Shown here in pieces: positions 33,999 to 43,337 of a stretch of 64,000 nucleotides of DNA; within the stretch, counting starts at the first letter, position 1; each line of letters starts with the position of its first letter. A program made the position numbers and the translations under genes. This DNA is from Prevotellaceae bacterium UBA1075 (GTDB lineage Bacteria; Bacteroidota; Bacteroidia; Bacteroidales; Bacteroidaceae). The DNA lies in NCBI GenBank assembly GCA_002316015.1, contig DCCS01000006.1, positions 5,223-69,222 on the forward strand. The letters run 5' to 3'. The notes beneath the pieces are model-generated. The model saw only the letters and a list, made by a program, of their open reading frames with translations, was not told the DNA's origin and did no database searches.

Positions 33999-34262
33999 AT
34001 GAACAAGACAGAACTTATCGCACAGGTGGCAGAAACGGCCGGGCTGAGCAAGGCGGATGCCAAGAAGGCGGTAGAGGCTACCCTCGCGGCCATTACCGAT
34101 GCCTTGAAGAAGGAGGACAAGGTGGCCCTGATAGGATTCGGCACATTCTCCGTTGCCACACGGGCCGCACACCAGGGTGTAAACCCCGCCACCGGCGCGG
34201 CCATCACCATCGCCGAGAAGAAGGTGGTGAAATTCAAGGCAGGAGCGGACTTGGCCCTTTAA
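33999..34262 (+). CDS. HU-family nucleoid DNA-binding protein
   Basis: This 87-residue histone-like protein dimerises and bends DNA. MNKTELIAQVAETAGLSKAD, the central IGFGTFSV turn and the arm RAAHQGVNPATGAAI are standard HU features. The arm has NPATG in place of NPQTG. It is a single-gene unit with its own promoter and a strong terminator, consistent with high expression. Confidence 0.95.
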   Translation: MNKTELIAQVAETAGLSKADAKKAVEATLAAITDALKKEDKVALIGFGTFSVATRAAHQGVNPATGAAITIAEKKVVKFKAGADLAL

Positions 34263-34302
34263 GAGGCACCGAAGACGGCGTTTGCCGGACAGGGGACGTT
34301 GC

Positions 34303-34334
34303 GCGCGCCCGCTGCAGAAATGCGGCGGGCGCGC
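34303..34334 (+). terminator. GAAA-loop terminator hairpin of the HU gene
   Basis: A 14-bp stem, GCGCGCCCGCTGCA (34303-34316) against TGCGGCGGGCGCGC (34321-34334), with one T-G pair encloses a GAAA tetraloop. CATTTATTAT follows. Confidence 0.8.
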
Positions 34335-34418
34335 ACATTTATTATGAGTGGGGCATCCCCGGAAAGAACCTTCCCCTGCCGCCCTGGGGGATGCCGGGGT
34401 GCGGGCACCGCTGTCCCG

Positions 34419-35636
34419 TCATCCCCTGAAGAAGTGACGCATCACCCCGTCGGCCGTTCTCCCCTCAAGGAGTTCATGCCGCATGTAGTCCATATACGGC
34501 GCCACATGCTGGAAGTAGTGCTGATAGCCAGCACACAGATAGTTGAGCCCCGGCTCACCGTCAGCGGTTCGTGTGAAACGCAGACGCGGGCACTCACCAT
34601 GGCAAGCCTTGAGCCAGGGGCAACACCGGCATTGCGTGGGCAGCCCCTCACGCTTGATTCTGCGGAACGCTTCCACCCTGGCTCCATACGCCATCTGCGG
34701 AAGACCCTCGCGCATGATGTTGCCGAGGCGGTATTCGGGGAACACGAAATGGTCACAGGGGTACAGGTCACCGTTGTGCTCCATCACCAGGGCATGCCCG
34801 CACTCCCCGGCATAGGCGCACACCCCGGGCTCCACACCCATCCAGCCCGCCAGGGTGGCGTCGAAGGTCTGCACGAAAGTCTCGCCCACATCACGGCGCA
34901 CCCATTCGTCAAACACGGCACAGAGAAACGCGCCCCATTCCGCAGGGCGCACGCTGTAGGGGGCAAGCGGGCAGTCCTCGTCCAGCATGTGGGCCAGATG
35001 CCGGCCGTCAGCGTGACGGTTCTCGCGCTCGACCACGGGAGTAAACTGCAGGAAGCGGCATCCCAGCGTGTCGCGGAAGAAGCGGTAGAAGGCCAGTGGC
35101 TCATGCACGTTTGCCTGGTTGATGGTGGCCATGGCATTCCACTCCACCCCCCACTCGTCCAGCAGGGCTATGCCCCGCATCACACGCTCCCAGGTGCCGT
35201 GCCCGCCCGCGTCGCGGCGGTAGGTGTCGTGCATGGCTTGCGTGCCATCGATGCTGACTCCCACCAGCCAGTGCTCATTGGCCAGGAAGCGGCACCATTC
35301 GGGTGTAAGCAGCAGTCCGTTGGTCTGCAAGCAGTTGTCTATGCGCTTCCCCCGGCCATAATACCGCTGCAGGCGCACCGCCTCGCGATAGAAGGAGAGG
35401 GGTCTCAGGAGGGGTTCGCCCCCGTGCCATGTGAACAGAATGTCGGGGGTCTGCTGCACCTCGATATAGCTCCGGACAAACTGTTCCAGCATCTCGCGGG
35501 ACATTCCGCATGAGGCGTGGGCGAAAAGGCTCTGCTTCTCGGTATAGTAGCAATACCCGCAGCGAAGGTTGCACTGGGGGCCTGCGGGCTTGGCCATCAC
35601 ATACAGAGGGCGGGCGAATGGATAGATGTCAGCCAT
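34419..35636 (-). CDS. Anaerobic sulfatase-maturase-like radical SAM enzyme
   Basis: This 405-residue radical SAM/SPASM enzyme has the cluster motif CNLRCGYC (C22, C26, C29) and C-terminal cysteines for two auxiliary clusters (CAYAGECGHAL...CDHF, CRCCPWLKACHGECPR). TWHGGEPLL is typical of sulfatase-maturating enzymes, which convert a sulfatase Cys or Ser to formylglycine. No sulfatase is encoded in this window, so targets must be elsewhere. It begins 6 bp after the LolE-like gene, in one operon with it and rbfA. Confidence 0.85.
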   Translation of the reverse strand: MADIYPFARPLYVMAKPAGPQCNLRCGYCYYTEKQSLFAHASCGMSREMLEQFVRSYIEVQQTPDILFTWHGGEPLLRPLSFYREAVRLQRYYGRGKRIDNCLQTNGLLLTPEWCRFLANEHWLVGVSIDGTQAMHDTYRRDAGGHGTWERVMRGIALLDEWGVEWNAMATINQANVHEPLAFYRFFRDTLGCRFLQFTPVVERENRHADGRHLAHMLDEDCPLAPYSVRPAEWGAFLCAVFDEWVRRDVGETFVQTFDATLAGWMGVEPGVCAYAGECGHALVMEHNGDLYPCDHFVFPEYRLGNIMREGLPQMAYGARVEAFRRIKREGLPTQCRCCPWLKACHGECPRLRFTRTADGEPGLNYLCAGYQHYFQHVAPYMDYMRHELLEGRTADGVMRHFFRG

Positions 35637-35642
35637 GGGCAG

Positions 35643-36869
35643 TCACAACAAGCGCCGTGACAGATAGCGCACCGGCCACCACACGGCTGCCCATCCCACT
35701 ACCAGCACGGTGAGGAAGACCAGCACCAGGTCGTCCGCATGCACGCTCACGGGATATGCCTCGACAATGAAACTGCCCGCGCTGTTTCCCATGCTCACGA
35801 GACCATACTCCTGCTGCAGCCAGCACACGCCCAGCCCCAACAGCAGCCCCACCGTGGCTCCGGCAAGGCTTATCATGCGTCCCTCGAGCAGGAAGATGCC
35901 GCATATCTGCCCGTCGGTCGCGCCCAGGCAGCGCAGCGTGAGCACATCACCGCGCTTGTCAATCATCAGCATCGACAGGGAGCCGATGATGTTGAAGCAG
36001 GCTATCAGCAGGATGAAGGTGAGGAACACATAAGAGATAAGTTTCTCGACATGCATGATGCGGAACACGTCGGCCTGCTGCTCATACCTGTCCTCGACCC
36101 TGAAGCGGTCGCCCAGCAGGCGGCGCAACTCCTTCTTGGCCGACCGTACCGACACGCCGTCCTTGAGCCTGAGTTCCACCGAGGTGAACCGCCCGCGCCG
36201 GTCAAAGAGCCTTTGCGCAAAGCCCAGGCTGGTGATGATGTAGTTCTCGTCGTACTTGGACTGCTGCACGTTGAACACCACGCCCGGGCTCTGCAGCTCC
36301 TCGTGGTTGAACGAGGAGAGGGGGTTGGCCATGTTGACCCTCTCGCCACGCTTGGGCGCATATACCTGCAGGGGGTCTGGGAAACTAGCGGGAAGCCCCA
36401 GACGGGCGGCAAGGCGGATGCCCAACACGCCATACTCGAGCACATCGGCGTGCAGGCAGAACTCACCATCGCCATACAGGATGTCCCTTATGCGGGCCTG
36501 GTCTGTAAAGTTGTCGGCCACGCCCATCACCGTGACCACCTGCTGGCGGTTGTTCGCCACCACCAGAGCCTGCCCCTCCATGACGGGGGTGAACACCTTC
36601 ACCATGGGATGCTTGCGCAGCCTTTGCAGGGCGGTGTCGTCCCCGCCCATGCTGTGCCCCTCGACGAGGGACACGCGCAACTGCGGGTCGAAGGCGGTGA
36701 AAAGACCCGCCACCAGGTCGCGGAAGCCGTTGAACACACTCAGCGTACACACCATGGCCATGGTGGCTATGGCCACCCCCGCCACCGAGATGCCACTGAT
36801 GATGTTGATGGCATGGTGGCTCTTGCGGCTGAACAGGTAGCGCCGGGCTATGAACAGGCGGTAATTCAT
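35643..36869 (-). CDS. LolC/LolE-like FtsX family ABC transporter permease
   Basis: This 408-residue inner-membrane protein has one N-terminal span (HHAINIISGISVAGVAIATMAM), a large periplasmic domain (about residues 50-265) and three C-terminal spans typical of FtsX/MacB permeases (FILLIACFNIIGSLSMLMIDK). It probably works with a LolD-type ATPase to release lipoproteins toward the outer membrane. It follows rbfA by 21 bp, a conserved pairing in Bacteroidetes. Confidence 0.87.
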   Translation of the reverse strand: MNYRLFIARRYLFSRKSHHAINIISGISVAGVAIATMAMVCTLSVFNGFRDLVAGLFTAFDPQLRVSLVEGHSMGGDDTALQRLRKHPMVKVFTPVMEGQALVVANNRQQVVTVMGVADNFTDQARIRDILYGDGEFCLHADVLEYGVLGIRLAARLGLPASFPDPLQVYAPKRGERVNMANPLSSFNHEELQSPGVVFNVQQSKYDENYIITSLGFAQRLFDRRGRFTSVELRLKDGVSVRSAKKELRRLLGDRFRVEDRYEQQADVFRIMHVEKLISYVFLTFILLIACFNIIGSLSMLMIDKRGDVLTLRCLGATDGQICGIFLLEGRMISLAGATVGLLLGLGVCWLQQEYGLVSMGNSAGSFIVEAYPVSVHADDLVLVFLTVLVVGWAAVWWPVRYLSRRLL

Positions 36870-36890
36870 GCGTGCCGTGGTGTGCCGCGC

Positions 36891-37226
36891 CTACTTTTTC
36901 AGCAGGTCATCGATGTGCTGGGCATAGTCCAGCGAGTCGTCCACAAAGAACTTCAACTCGGGTATGATGCGCAGTTGCTTGCCCACGCGCGTGCCCAGCT
37001 CGTACCGCACCTGCCGCTGGTTGGCGTTGATGTTCTTCACGATTTCCGCTGCCTTGTCGCTGGGGAACACGCTCAGGTAGGCTCGGCACACGCTCAGGTC
37101 TGGACTTATGCGGCACACGCTCACGCTCACGAGCACCCCGTGCATGTGCATCGTCTGTTTCTGGAACATGTCGCCCAATTCCTTCTGTATCAGTCTGGCT
37201 ATCTTGTTTTGCCTTGTCGTCTCCAT
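36891..37226 (-). CDS. rbfA: Ribosome-binding factor A
   Basis: This 111-residue protein with a KH-like fold is needed for 16S rRNA 5' maturation. METTRQNKIARLIQKELGDMF, VSVCRISPDLSVCRAYLSV and the end PELKFFVDDSLDYAQHIDDLLKK are the family signatures. The start at 37226 opens with the usual 'R..+IA..I..EL' helix. The longer frame upstream has no such pattern. Confidence 0.93.
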   Translation of the reverse strand: METTRQNKIARLIQKELGDMFQKQTMHMHGVLVSVSVCRISPDLSVCRAYLSVFPSDKAAEIVKNINANQRQVRYELGTRVGKQLRIIPELKFFVDDSLDYAQHIDDLLKK

Positions 37227-37306
37227 GTCTGTCTTCGCGTTTGTCTTGTTGGTTGCTTCTCTTGCCGGCGCGTCTTGGCGGCTGTGCGCCCGCACCGGCG
37301 CTCCCG

Positions 37307-38701
37307 CTACTCCTCTCCCATGAACATCGGGTCCCATGCGGGCAGCCTCACGGGCTTCTTCTTGAGCAGGGCCAGGGTCTCTGCCGGGCAGTACTTGCGG
37401 TTGACCACCAGGCGGAACATGTACTCGTCAAACCACTCGTCGGTCATTATCAGATAACCCGCCGCGCCCGAGCTGCTGCCCCAGCTGTTCTCCACTTTCC
37501 ATTTCACGGGCTTTCCCTCCGGGTCGAGATCCACGGCCATGAGGGTCATGGCATGCGTGCTCCCGCTGTCAAAAGTCTGTATGCGCTGCTTCTTGTTCAT
37601 CCCGAAGGTTGTCCCGAAGAGGTCGCCGTAGTCGTAGTTCTTGAGGTCCAGGAAACCGGTCTGCCGGTCGAGGAACTTCCCCACATCGCACGAGAAGTAC
37701 ATCTGGCAGGAGTCCTTGAGCGAGGCTATGGCCATGGGTTTCAGCTCGTCCATCGGCAGGTTGAGGTAGAGCCAGTTGTGGCCGTCATAGAGGTGGCGGT
37801 CGTAGTCTATCTCATACACCTGGTGGTAGGGGCGGCTGGGGTCGTTCATCAGCATCACATAGTCAGCGTTGAGGTCCTCGCCGCCGGCACACACCTTCCG
37901 GTAGAACTCCTGTGGTGTGTAGGTCTGCTCCTCTGCTGTGCGCTTGCCGTCCTTGCGGGGTGCCCAGGTGAAGGACTTGGGGGGTTGTCCGTAGGCCATC
38001 ACCAGCATGTGGTAGATGGTCTTGAGTTGCTCCACCTTCATGGCCTCCAGTTGCTTCTCGGTGGCTCCCTGCCGGCTCTTCTCGCGCAAGAGTATGCCCG
38101 ACTCGCGCAGTTTGCGCTTGAGGTAGCTGTTGAACTCCGAGGTGAGGTTGCTCACATAGGTCTCTGGCATCACGTCCTGGGGCACCAGGCCGTACTTGGT
38201 CACCAGGTCGGCCACGCCCGTGTAGGTGCCTCCGTCCGAGAGGGGGTTCTGGAAGAGCCAGCGCACCATCTGGCTGTCGAGGTCCTCCCGGCGCGTGTCA
38301 ATGACACCCTGCAGGAAGAGGTTGCTCTTCTCCAGCTGGTCATAGAAGAAGAGGTACACCTGGCTGAAGAAGAAGTCGCTCACCCCCAGCGTGCGCATGG
38401 CGCGGTTGCGCAGCACGTTGGTGCCTGTGAAGAGCCAGCACCGGCCGCTGCTCTGCTGGTCGCTGATGCCTGTGTTCTTCACCTCGGTGCTGAAATGGGT
38501 GTCCTTGGCCTGGCGGTTTTCCTGGTTGAGCGTGAGCTTCTGTATGCTCGTGCCGCCCATGGCGTTCCGCAGTGCCTTCTCGGCGGGAGTGTCCTTATAG
38601 CTGCCCTCGAGGGTCTTCAGCACGTCCCCTGTGAGCCCTGCCTGTGCGTGTGCCAGGGTGCCACACGCGAGCGCGAATGCGCACAATATCACTTTTCTCA
38701 T
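37307..38701 (-). CDS. Exported C1 peptidase of the bleomycin hydrolase/PepC family
   Basis: This 464-residue cysteine protease has a signal peptide (MRKVILCAFALACGTLAHA), unlike cytosolic PepC, so it acts in the periplasm. The catalytic residues are C88 in SSGRCWLF, the histidine in GSTHAMTL and the asparagine in VENSWGSS. The C-terminal end occupies the active-site cleft in relatives, giving aminopeptidase activity. It has its own promoter; rbfA starts 80 bp downstream. Confidence 0.93.
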   Translation of the reverse strand: MRKVILCAFALACGTLAHAQAGLTGDVLKTLEGSYKDTPAEKALRNAMGGTSIQKLTLNQENRQAKDTHFSTEVKNTGISDQQSSGRCWLFTGTNVLRNRAMRTLGVSDFFFSQVYLFFYDQLEKSNLFLQGVIDTRREDLDSQMVRWLFQNPLSDGGTYTGVADLVTKYGLVPQDVMPETYVSNLTSEFNSYLKRKLRESGILLREKSRQGATEKQLEAMKVEQLKTIYHMLVMAYGQPPKSFTWAPRKDGKRTAEEQTYTPQEFYRKVCAGGEDLNADYVMLMNDPSRPYHQVYEIDYDRHLYDGHNWLYLNLPMDELKPMAIASLKDSCQMYFSCDVGKFLDRQTGFLDLKNYDYGDLFGTTFGMNKKQRIQTFDSGSTHAMTLMAVDLDPEGKPVKWKVENSWGSSSGAAGYLIMTDEWFDEYMFRLVVNRKYCPAETLALLKKKPVRLPAWDPMFMGEE

Positions 38702-38726
38702 GTCGGTTGGTCTTTTTACTTGGGTG

Positions 38727-38734
38727 CAAATTTA
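38727..38734 (-). promoter_or_regulatory. Promoter of the C1 peptidase gene
   Basis: TAAATTTG on the minus strand matches the -7 consensus, with CTTG about 20 nt upstream as a weak -33. The leader is about 18 nt. Confidence 0.6.
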
Positions 38735-38792
38735 CTTCTTTCCCCGCTCTTGCGCAAGGTTTTTGCGTCCGGGAGGGCGCGCCGGGGCATGA

Positions 38793-41006
38793 TTAGCGCA
38801 CCGGCTCCAGGCGGAAGGGTGTCCCCTGGGCAGCGTTGCGCAGGCGGTCGCCCTCCACCTGCCAGAAGCCCTTGCCCGCGCGTCCGCCGCACTGGATGGT
38901 GCAGGAGCCGTCGGCCTGGCGGGTGAGGACGAACGTGTGCCATTCGGGGTCATAGGGGTTCAGGGTCTTGCTGGCCCAGAAGGAGCCGTTCTCGTTGACG
39001 TAGCGTCCGTCCTGCGCGTTGCTTATCTTGTAGCGGCCTGTGGTGATGTCGAGTTCCACGTTCCACTGCTGCCGCTGCGGGTTGATGCTGTCGCGTGTGG
39101 CCTGCAGCACGGGATGGTCGCCGGTGCGGTCGGTAGCGGCTTGCGCGTCGGTGAGGTAGCGCCCGCCGGCCATGATGGTGTACTGGCCGTCCTCGATGGC
39201 CTGCCGGGGGAAGAACTCGCGGCCATAGGTGTGCTGCCTCTTGTATGCCTTGACACTGCTGGCCAGCGTGCGGTCAATCCACGGTGCGATGACCGTGCCG
39301 CCCACCACGGGCTTGGCCTTGACCACGCTGCCTTCCCAGTTGCGGCTCACGATGGCCTTCCGGGCCTGCTCGATGGCTTGCTGGGCACGGTACAGCCCGA
39401 TGAAGAGCACGCTGTCGCCCGCCTCCTGCGCCTGGGCCAGGCGTGTCACGGCCAGTCCGCGCAGCCCCTGCAGGCGCATGCTCTCCGCCCAGGGGCCTAT
39501 CTCGGCCAGCATCTCGGGGCTGTTCACGCTGTCGGCCAGCAGCAAGGCGGCCTCAGCGGCCTGTTGCCGGAAGAACTGCTCGTAGTCGGCCCAGCTGGCC
39601 TTCCCGTCCTGGGGGAAGCGTGGACTCTCACCCTCGCGGCGCAGCCCATGGCCTGTCCTGCCCAGGTCGATATTGTTCTCACAGAACCAGCGGAAGGGCT
39701 CCTGCACCGTGGGCATGAGTGTCCCGAGGGCCTGGTGCCAGCTGCGCACGGCATCGTACCGGGGCATGTTCCAGGTATAGTCGGCGATGCTGTAGAGGCT
39801 CACCTTGGATGCCTCGGCATATTCCATGGGATTGGAGCAGAATCCGCTCACCAGCGGGGCGATGTCCAGTCCGTTGCCGTAGGTCTTGCCCATGAGCATG
39901 CGGCTCTGGCAGTAGTCGTTCACGGGGTAGTTGAGCCAGACGAACGCCTTGCGCCCGAGTTGCCTGTTGATCCACTCCATGTCGTCCCGCTCTATCATGT
40001 CCACCACGCTGTTGCCTGTCCACATGACCCTCACCTCGGGGTACATGCGCGTGCCCAGCGTGCTCAGGTAGTCGCCGCCGCTCCAAGCCTTGTTGTACTG
40101 TGTGGGGCACATGATGAGCGGCATCACGTCGCGGTGCTTGCGCACGAAGTTGTCGGTCACATAGTTGAGCAGTCCGGCCTGCTTGTCGGCCTTGCTGCCC
40201 TCGCCCCAGATGTCGTCAAAGAAGATGGCAAAGGAGCGCACGCCCAGCCCGTACATCCACTCCAGCTTGCGGCACACAGCCATGGAGTCCTGCAGGTTCC
40301 ACTGTATGTCGCCCCCGGGATGCACCGCCCACACAAACTGCACCTTGTGGCGGTGGGCCTCCCGCACCAGTTCGGCCAGCCGCCCGGCCTCCTCCTGGGG
40401 ATAGGGGTCGCGCCAGTGGGCACGGTGGTAGGGGTCGTCCTTGGGGCCATAGACGTAGGTGTTGAGTTTGTTCTGCCCGTAGAAGTCAAACTGCCTGAGC
40501 CTGTCCTGGTGGCTCCAGGGGTTGCCGTAGAAGCCCTCGATGACTCCACGGCATGCCACGCTGGGCCAGTCCTCGATGGCACACTGCATGACGCGCTGCT
40601 GCTCCCATGCCTGCAGGAAGGTGCGCACGCCATAGTAGGTGCCGGCCCCGTCGCGCCCGGCGATGACCACGAGACCCGGCCCGATGCTCAGGTAGTAGCC
40701 CTCGGCCTGGGCGGGTATGTGCTTGCGGTATGCCTTCACGGCCTTGTCGCCCGCCTCGCCTATCACCAGGCGCACGGCTCCCTGGGGCATGGGCGTGAGC
40801 CTGCCGTCCAGCCGCCCGCGCAGGAGTGCCACGGCATCGGGGTCGGCATGCCCGGCCCCTTCCATATATATGGGGGTGTCATGGGCGAAGGCCATCTCGC
40901 CCCATGTGGCCTGCTGAGGTTGTGGCGACAGGACGGGCTGCTGGGCATGTGCGCCCGTCAAGGCCATCGCGCAGAGCGCGGCGGCCAGTATGTGTGTTCT
41001 GTTCAT
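38793..41006 (-). CDS. GH84 beta-N-acetylglucosaminidase (O-GlcNAcase-like)
   Basis: This 737-residue exported hexosaminidase has a signal peptide, an N-terminal alpha/beta domain, a TIM barrel starting at RGVIEGFYGNPWSHQDRL and C-terminal helical and beta domains. The catalytic pair D264-D265 in FAIFFDDIWGEG matches the characterised Bacteroides GH84 enzymes, which use substrate-assisted hydrolysis. It likely removes GlcNAc from host glycoproteins or hyaluronan fragments. It starts 10 bp after the nucleoside hydrolase gene, in one operon. Confidence 0.93.
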   Translation of the reverse strand: MNRTHILAAALCAMALTGAHAQQPVLSPQPQQATWGEMAFAHDTPIYMEGAGHADPDAVALLRGRLDGRLTPMPQGAVRLVIGEAGDKAVKAYRKHIPAQAEGYYLSIGPGLVVIAGRDGAGTYYGVRTFLQAWEQQRVMQCAIEDWPSVACRGVIEGFYGNPWSHQDRLRQFDFYGQNKLNTYVYGPKDDPYHRAHWRDPYPQEEAGRLAELVREAHRHKVQFVWAVHPGGDIQWNLQDSMAVCRKLEWMYGLGVRSFAIFFDDIWGEGSKADKQAGLLNYVTDNFVRKHRDVMPLIMCPTQYNKAWSGGDYLSTLGTRMYPEVRVMWTGNSVVDMIERDDMEWINRQLGRKAFVWLNYPVNDYCQSRMLMGKTYGNGLDIAPLVSGFCSNPMEYAEASKVSLYSIADYTWNMPRYDAVRSWHQALGTLMPTVQEPFRWFCENNIDLGRTGHGLRREGESPRFPQDGKASWADYEQFFRQQAAEAALLLADSVNSPEMLAEIGPWAESMRLQGLRGLAVTRLAQAQEAGDSVLFIGLYRAQQAIEQARKAIVSRNWEGSVVKAKPVVGGTVIAPWIDRTLASSVKAYKRQHTYGREFFPRQAIEDGQYTIMAGGRYLTDAQAATDRTGDHPVLQATRDSINPQRQQWNVELDITTGRYKISNAQDGRYVNENGSFWASKTLNPYDPEWHTFVLTRQADGSCTIQCGGRAGKGFWQVEGDRLRNAAQGTPFRLEPVR

Positions 41007-41016
41007 TGCCTGACGG

Positions 41017-42021
41017 TCATTTCTTGTTCATGGGCTTGCGTGCCACCAGTTCGCGCATACGCGCCACGAGCAGGGGCACCTGGTTGTGGTCGCTGGTCAG
41101 ATAGCGGTGACGGCCACGGCTGTCGGCCTGGTAATGCGTGCATCCGCGCCCGGTGACGGTGATGGTTCCGGGGAGCGAGAGGGTGAAGTAGCCCGCGCAT
41201 CCCTCCACGGCATACACCACGGCGGTCATGTCCCAGGTGGGATAGTCCTCATACTTGCCACGCGCCGCCATCACCCCGTCGAGGGCTGGGTGGTGCTTGG
41301 CCCAGGCAAAGTCGCTGCGCAGGCAGGCAGCAGGGAGCAGGGCCGCCTTGCCCAGCTCAAAGGGGGTGACCACTATCGCGGTGGGCCACTGGGCAAACAC
41401 CTCCTGGCAGGAGGGGATGTCGTTGACCACATTGTACTCGGCATAGTCGGGGTTGGCGATGTGTCCCGCCATGACCACCAGGCTCTCCACCTTGCGTGCC
41501 ACCAGTTCGCTGCCGCTGAGCGGCGAGTACTTGTCACCACTGGTACGCAGCAGGGCGGCCAGGTTGCCGCTGAACCCCACGCTGACGATGGTGACCGAGT
41601 GGTCCTTCTGCCTGGCAAGCAGGCGGCGGTAGAGGGTCACGGCATCGGGCGTGTCGGCCAGGCTGCTTATCGTGTGGGGGTAGAGCGGGGTGCCGTCGGC
41701 GGCCTTCATGTCGGCCACGATGCCGGTGAAGTTGGGCATCCCCTCCATGCTCTTGCGCTCCCTCAGGGCATGCCCTATGGGGATGCGGGGGCGGCCATAC
41801 CAGGTGTTCATCAGCTGCACATAGCGGCAGGGGCCCACGCCTTCCTTGTTGAGCATCACGGCCAGCAGGCGCACCCGGCCCTCGTCGGCATACTTGTGCA
41901 GCATGTCCAGCGCCCAGGCGTCGTCCACGTCATTGCCCATGTCTGTCTCCAGGATGATGTTGCGCCCTGCCTGCACGGCTTGTGCCAGGCACAGGGCTAT
42001 CAGCAGCAAAGTCCCTCTCAT
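41017..42021 (-). CDS. Exported inosine-uridine type nucleoside hydrolase
   Basis: This 334-residue protein has a signal peptide (MRGTLLLIALCLAQAVQA) and the calcium-binding DMGNDVDDAWAL motif (the D..DVDD of the family). VVYAVEGCAGYF and the end DHNQVP further fit. It would split nucleosides to base and ribose in the periplasm. The start region reads ILETDMGND, slightly unlike the usual DTDIGDD, so substrate range may differ. Confidence 0.85.
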   Translation of the reverse strand: MRGTLLLIALCLAQAVQAGRNIILETDMGNDVDDAWALDMLHKYADEGRVRLLAVMLNKEGVGPCRYVQLMNTWYGRPRIPIGHALRERKSMEGMPNFTGIVADMKAADGTPLYPHTISSLADTPDAVTLYRRLLARQKDHSVTIVSVGFSGNLAALLRTSGDKYSPLSGSELVARKVESLVVMAGHIANPDYAEYNVVNDIPSCQEVFAQWPTAIVVTPFELGKAALLPAACLRSDFAWAKHHPALDGVMAARGKYEDYPTWDMTAVVYAVEGCAGYFTLSLPGTITVTGRGCTHYQADSRGRHRYLTSDHNQVPLLVARMRELVARKPMNKK

Positions 42022-42134
42022 ATTATCGTTCCTCCTTGCTCATTATTATACTCCCCCCTGCCTATGGCACCCGCCGGGTGACGGAAGCATGGCGCCCAGC
42101 CTGACGGGGGCGTGTGCAGAATGCACGTCCCGGA

Positions 42135-42142
42135 CAAAGGTA
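42135..42142 (-). promoter_or_regulatory. Promoter of the nucleoside hydrolase-GH84 operon
   Basis: TACCTTTG on the minus strand is a perfect -7 match; the leader is about 108 nt. It lies 45 bp from the divergent promoter at 42187-42194. Confidence 0.6.
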
Positions 42143-42186
42143 GAGAGAAAAATCCGTAGCGAAAAGGTTGTGAGAGAGAAATGTGC

Positions 42187-42194
42187 TAACTTTG
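42187..42194 (+). promoter_or_regulatory. Promoter very close to the ThiD-like/AraC gene start
   Basis: TAACTTTG ends only 4 nt before the ATG at 42199. With the usual spacing, transcription would begin at or within a few bases of the start codon, implying a leaderless mRNA. Confidence 0.6.
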
Positions 42195-42198
42195 CGAC

Positions 42199-43284
42199 AT
42201 GCACAAGGAGATTGCCGTATTGAGCATCAACGGTTCGGACAGCACCGCACGGGCGGGCATACAGGCCGATGCGCGCACCATCACCTCGCTGGGCGGCTAC
42301 GCGCTCACGGCCATCACCTCGGTCACCGTGCAGGACAGCCAGGGCATAAGCAGCGTGCACGACCTGCCGCCCGATGTGGTCGCGGGGCAGGTGAGGGCCA
42401 TACTGGGCGAAGAGCACCCGCTGGCCGTGAAGGTGGGGCTGCTGCGCCATGCCGGCACGCTCACCGCCGTGGCCCGCGAGCTGGCCGGGCACCCGCGCCT
42501 GGTGATGGCTCCCGGCCTGACCACCTCGGCTGGCGCGCGCCTGGTGGAGGACGACGTGATGCGCCTGTGGGAGAGCACGCTCATCCCACACGCCGCCCTG
42601 CTGATGATGCGCGTCAGCGAGGCCGAGGCCATGCTGGGCATGCGCGTCAGCACCGACCGCGACATGGAGCGGGCCGCCCGCCTGCTGGCCTCCACGGGGG
42701 CGGGGGCGGTGCTGCTGCGCGGGGGCAGGCTGTCGCCCGACCGCCTGACCGCTTATCTGCTTGCGGGGGGAGAGGGGCGCTTCTTCTCCTCGGCCAACCT
42801 GGAGGGATGGCAGAGGCACGGCGTGAGCAGCGGGCTCTCCTCGGCCATCGCCACGCGCATGGCCCTGGGCGACCCCGTGCAGCAGGCTGTGGCAGCCGCG
42901 CACTCCTACATGCACAACCGCGTGGTGTATGCCGTGGAGGGCACTCCGCCGACGATGCGTCCGGCCGACATCTACAACCATTACATGTCGCTCGTTGCCG
43001 CCCACTATGCCACAGACCACAACATCGGCACCTACGCCACGCGCCTGGCCGTGACCACGCGCTATCTGACGATGGTCACCACGCGCGTGGTGGGCCGCAC
43101 CCCCAAGCAGATACTGGATGCCTGCCTGGCAGAGAAGGCATCGTCGCTGCTGCTCTCGTCACACCTCACCGTACAGGAGGTGTCCCGGCGCATGGGCTTC
43201 CCGTCACAGTCGGCCTTCTGCACGTTCTTCACGAGAATGACCGGGATGTCCCCCACAGCCCACAGGAAAAAGGCGGCCACATAG
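42199..43284 (+). CDS. ThiD-like kinase domain fused to AraC-type DNA-binding domain
   Basis: This 361-residue protein has an N-terminal HMP/HMP-phosphate kinase fold (about residues 1-250; INGSDSTARAGIQADARTI resembles the ThiD GSDS.GGAGIQAD motif) and a C-terminal AraC helix-turn-helix pair (about 255-361; LTVQEVSRRMGFPSQSAFCTFFTRMTGMSP). Kinase motifs are degenerate: the usual HGTGC(T/D)LS anion hole is HGVSSGLSSAIA and the usual DPVM is LVMAPGL. It may therefore be a sensor of HMP or another pyrimidine rather than an active kinase. It is divergent from the nucleoside hydrolase operon, a candidate target. ThiD-AraC fusions are seen in other Bacteroidetes. Confidence 0.82.
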   Translation: MHKEIAVLSINGSDSTARAGIQADARTITSLGGYALTAITSVTVQDSQGISSVHDLPPDVVAGQVRAILGEEHPLAVKVGLLRHAGTLTAVARELAGHPRLVMAPGLTTSAGARLVEDDVMRLWESTLIPHAALLMMRVSEAEAMLGMRVSTDRDMERAARLLASTGAGAVLLRGGRLSPDRLTAYLLAGGEGRFFSSANLEGWQRHGVSSGLSSAIATRMALGDPVQQAVAAAHSYMHNRVVYAVEGTPPTMRPADIYNHYMSLVAAHYATDHNIGTYATRLAVTTRYLTMVTTRVVGRTPKQILDACLAEKASSLLLSSHLTVQEVSRRMGFPSQSAFCTFFTRMTGMSPTAHRKKAAT

Positions 43285-43337
43285 GCGGCAAGCGCGCGCC
43301 GCCGCACAGGCCCTTGCGTTCAGCCTGGGCTGGACGG

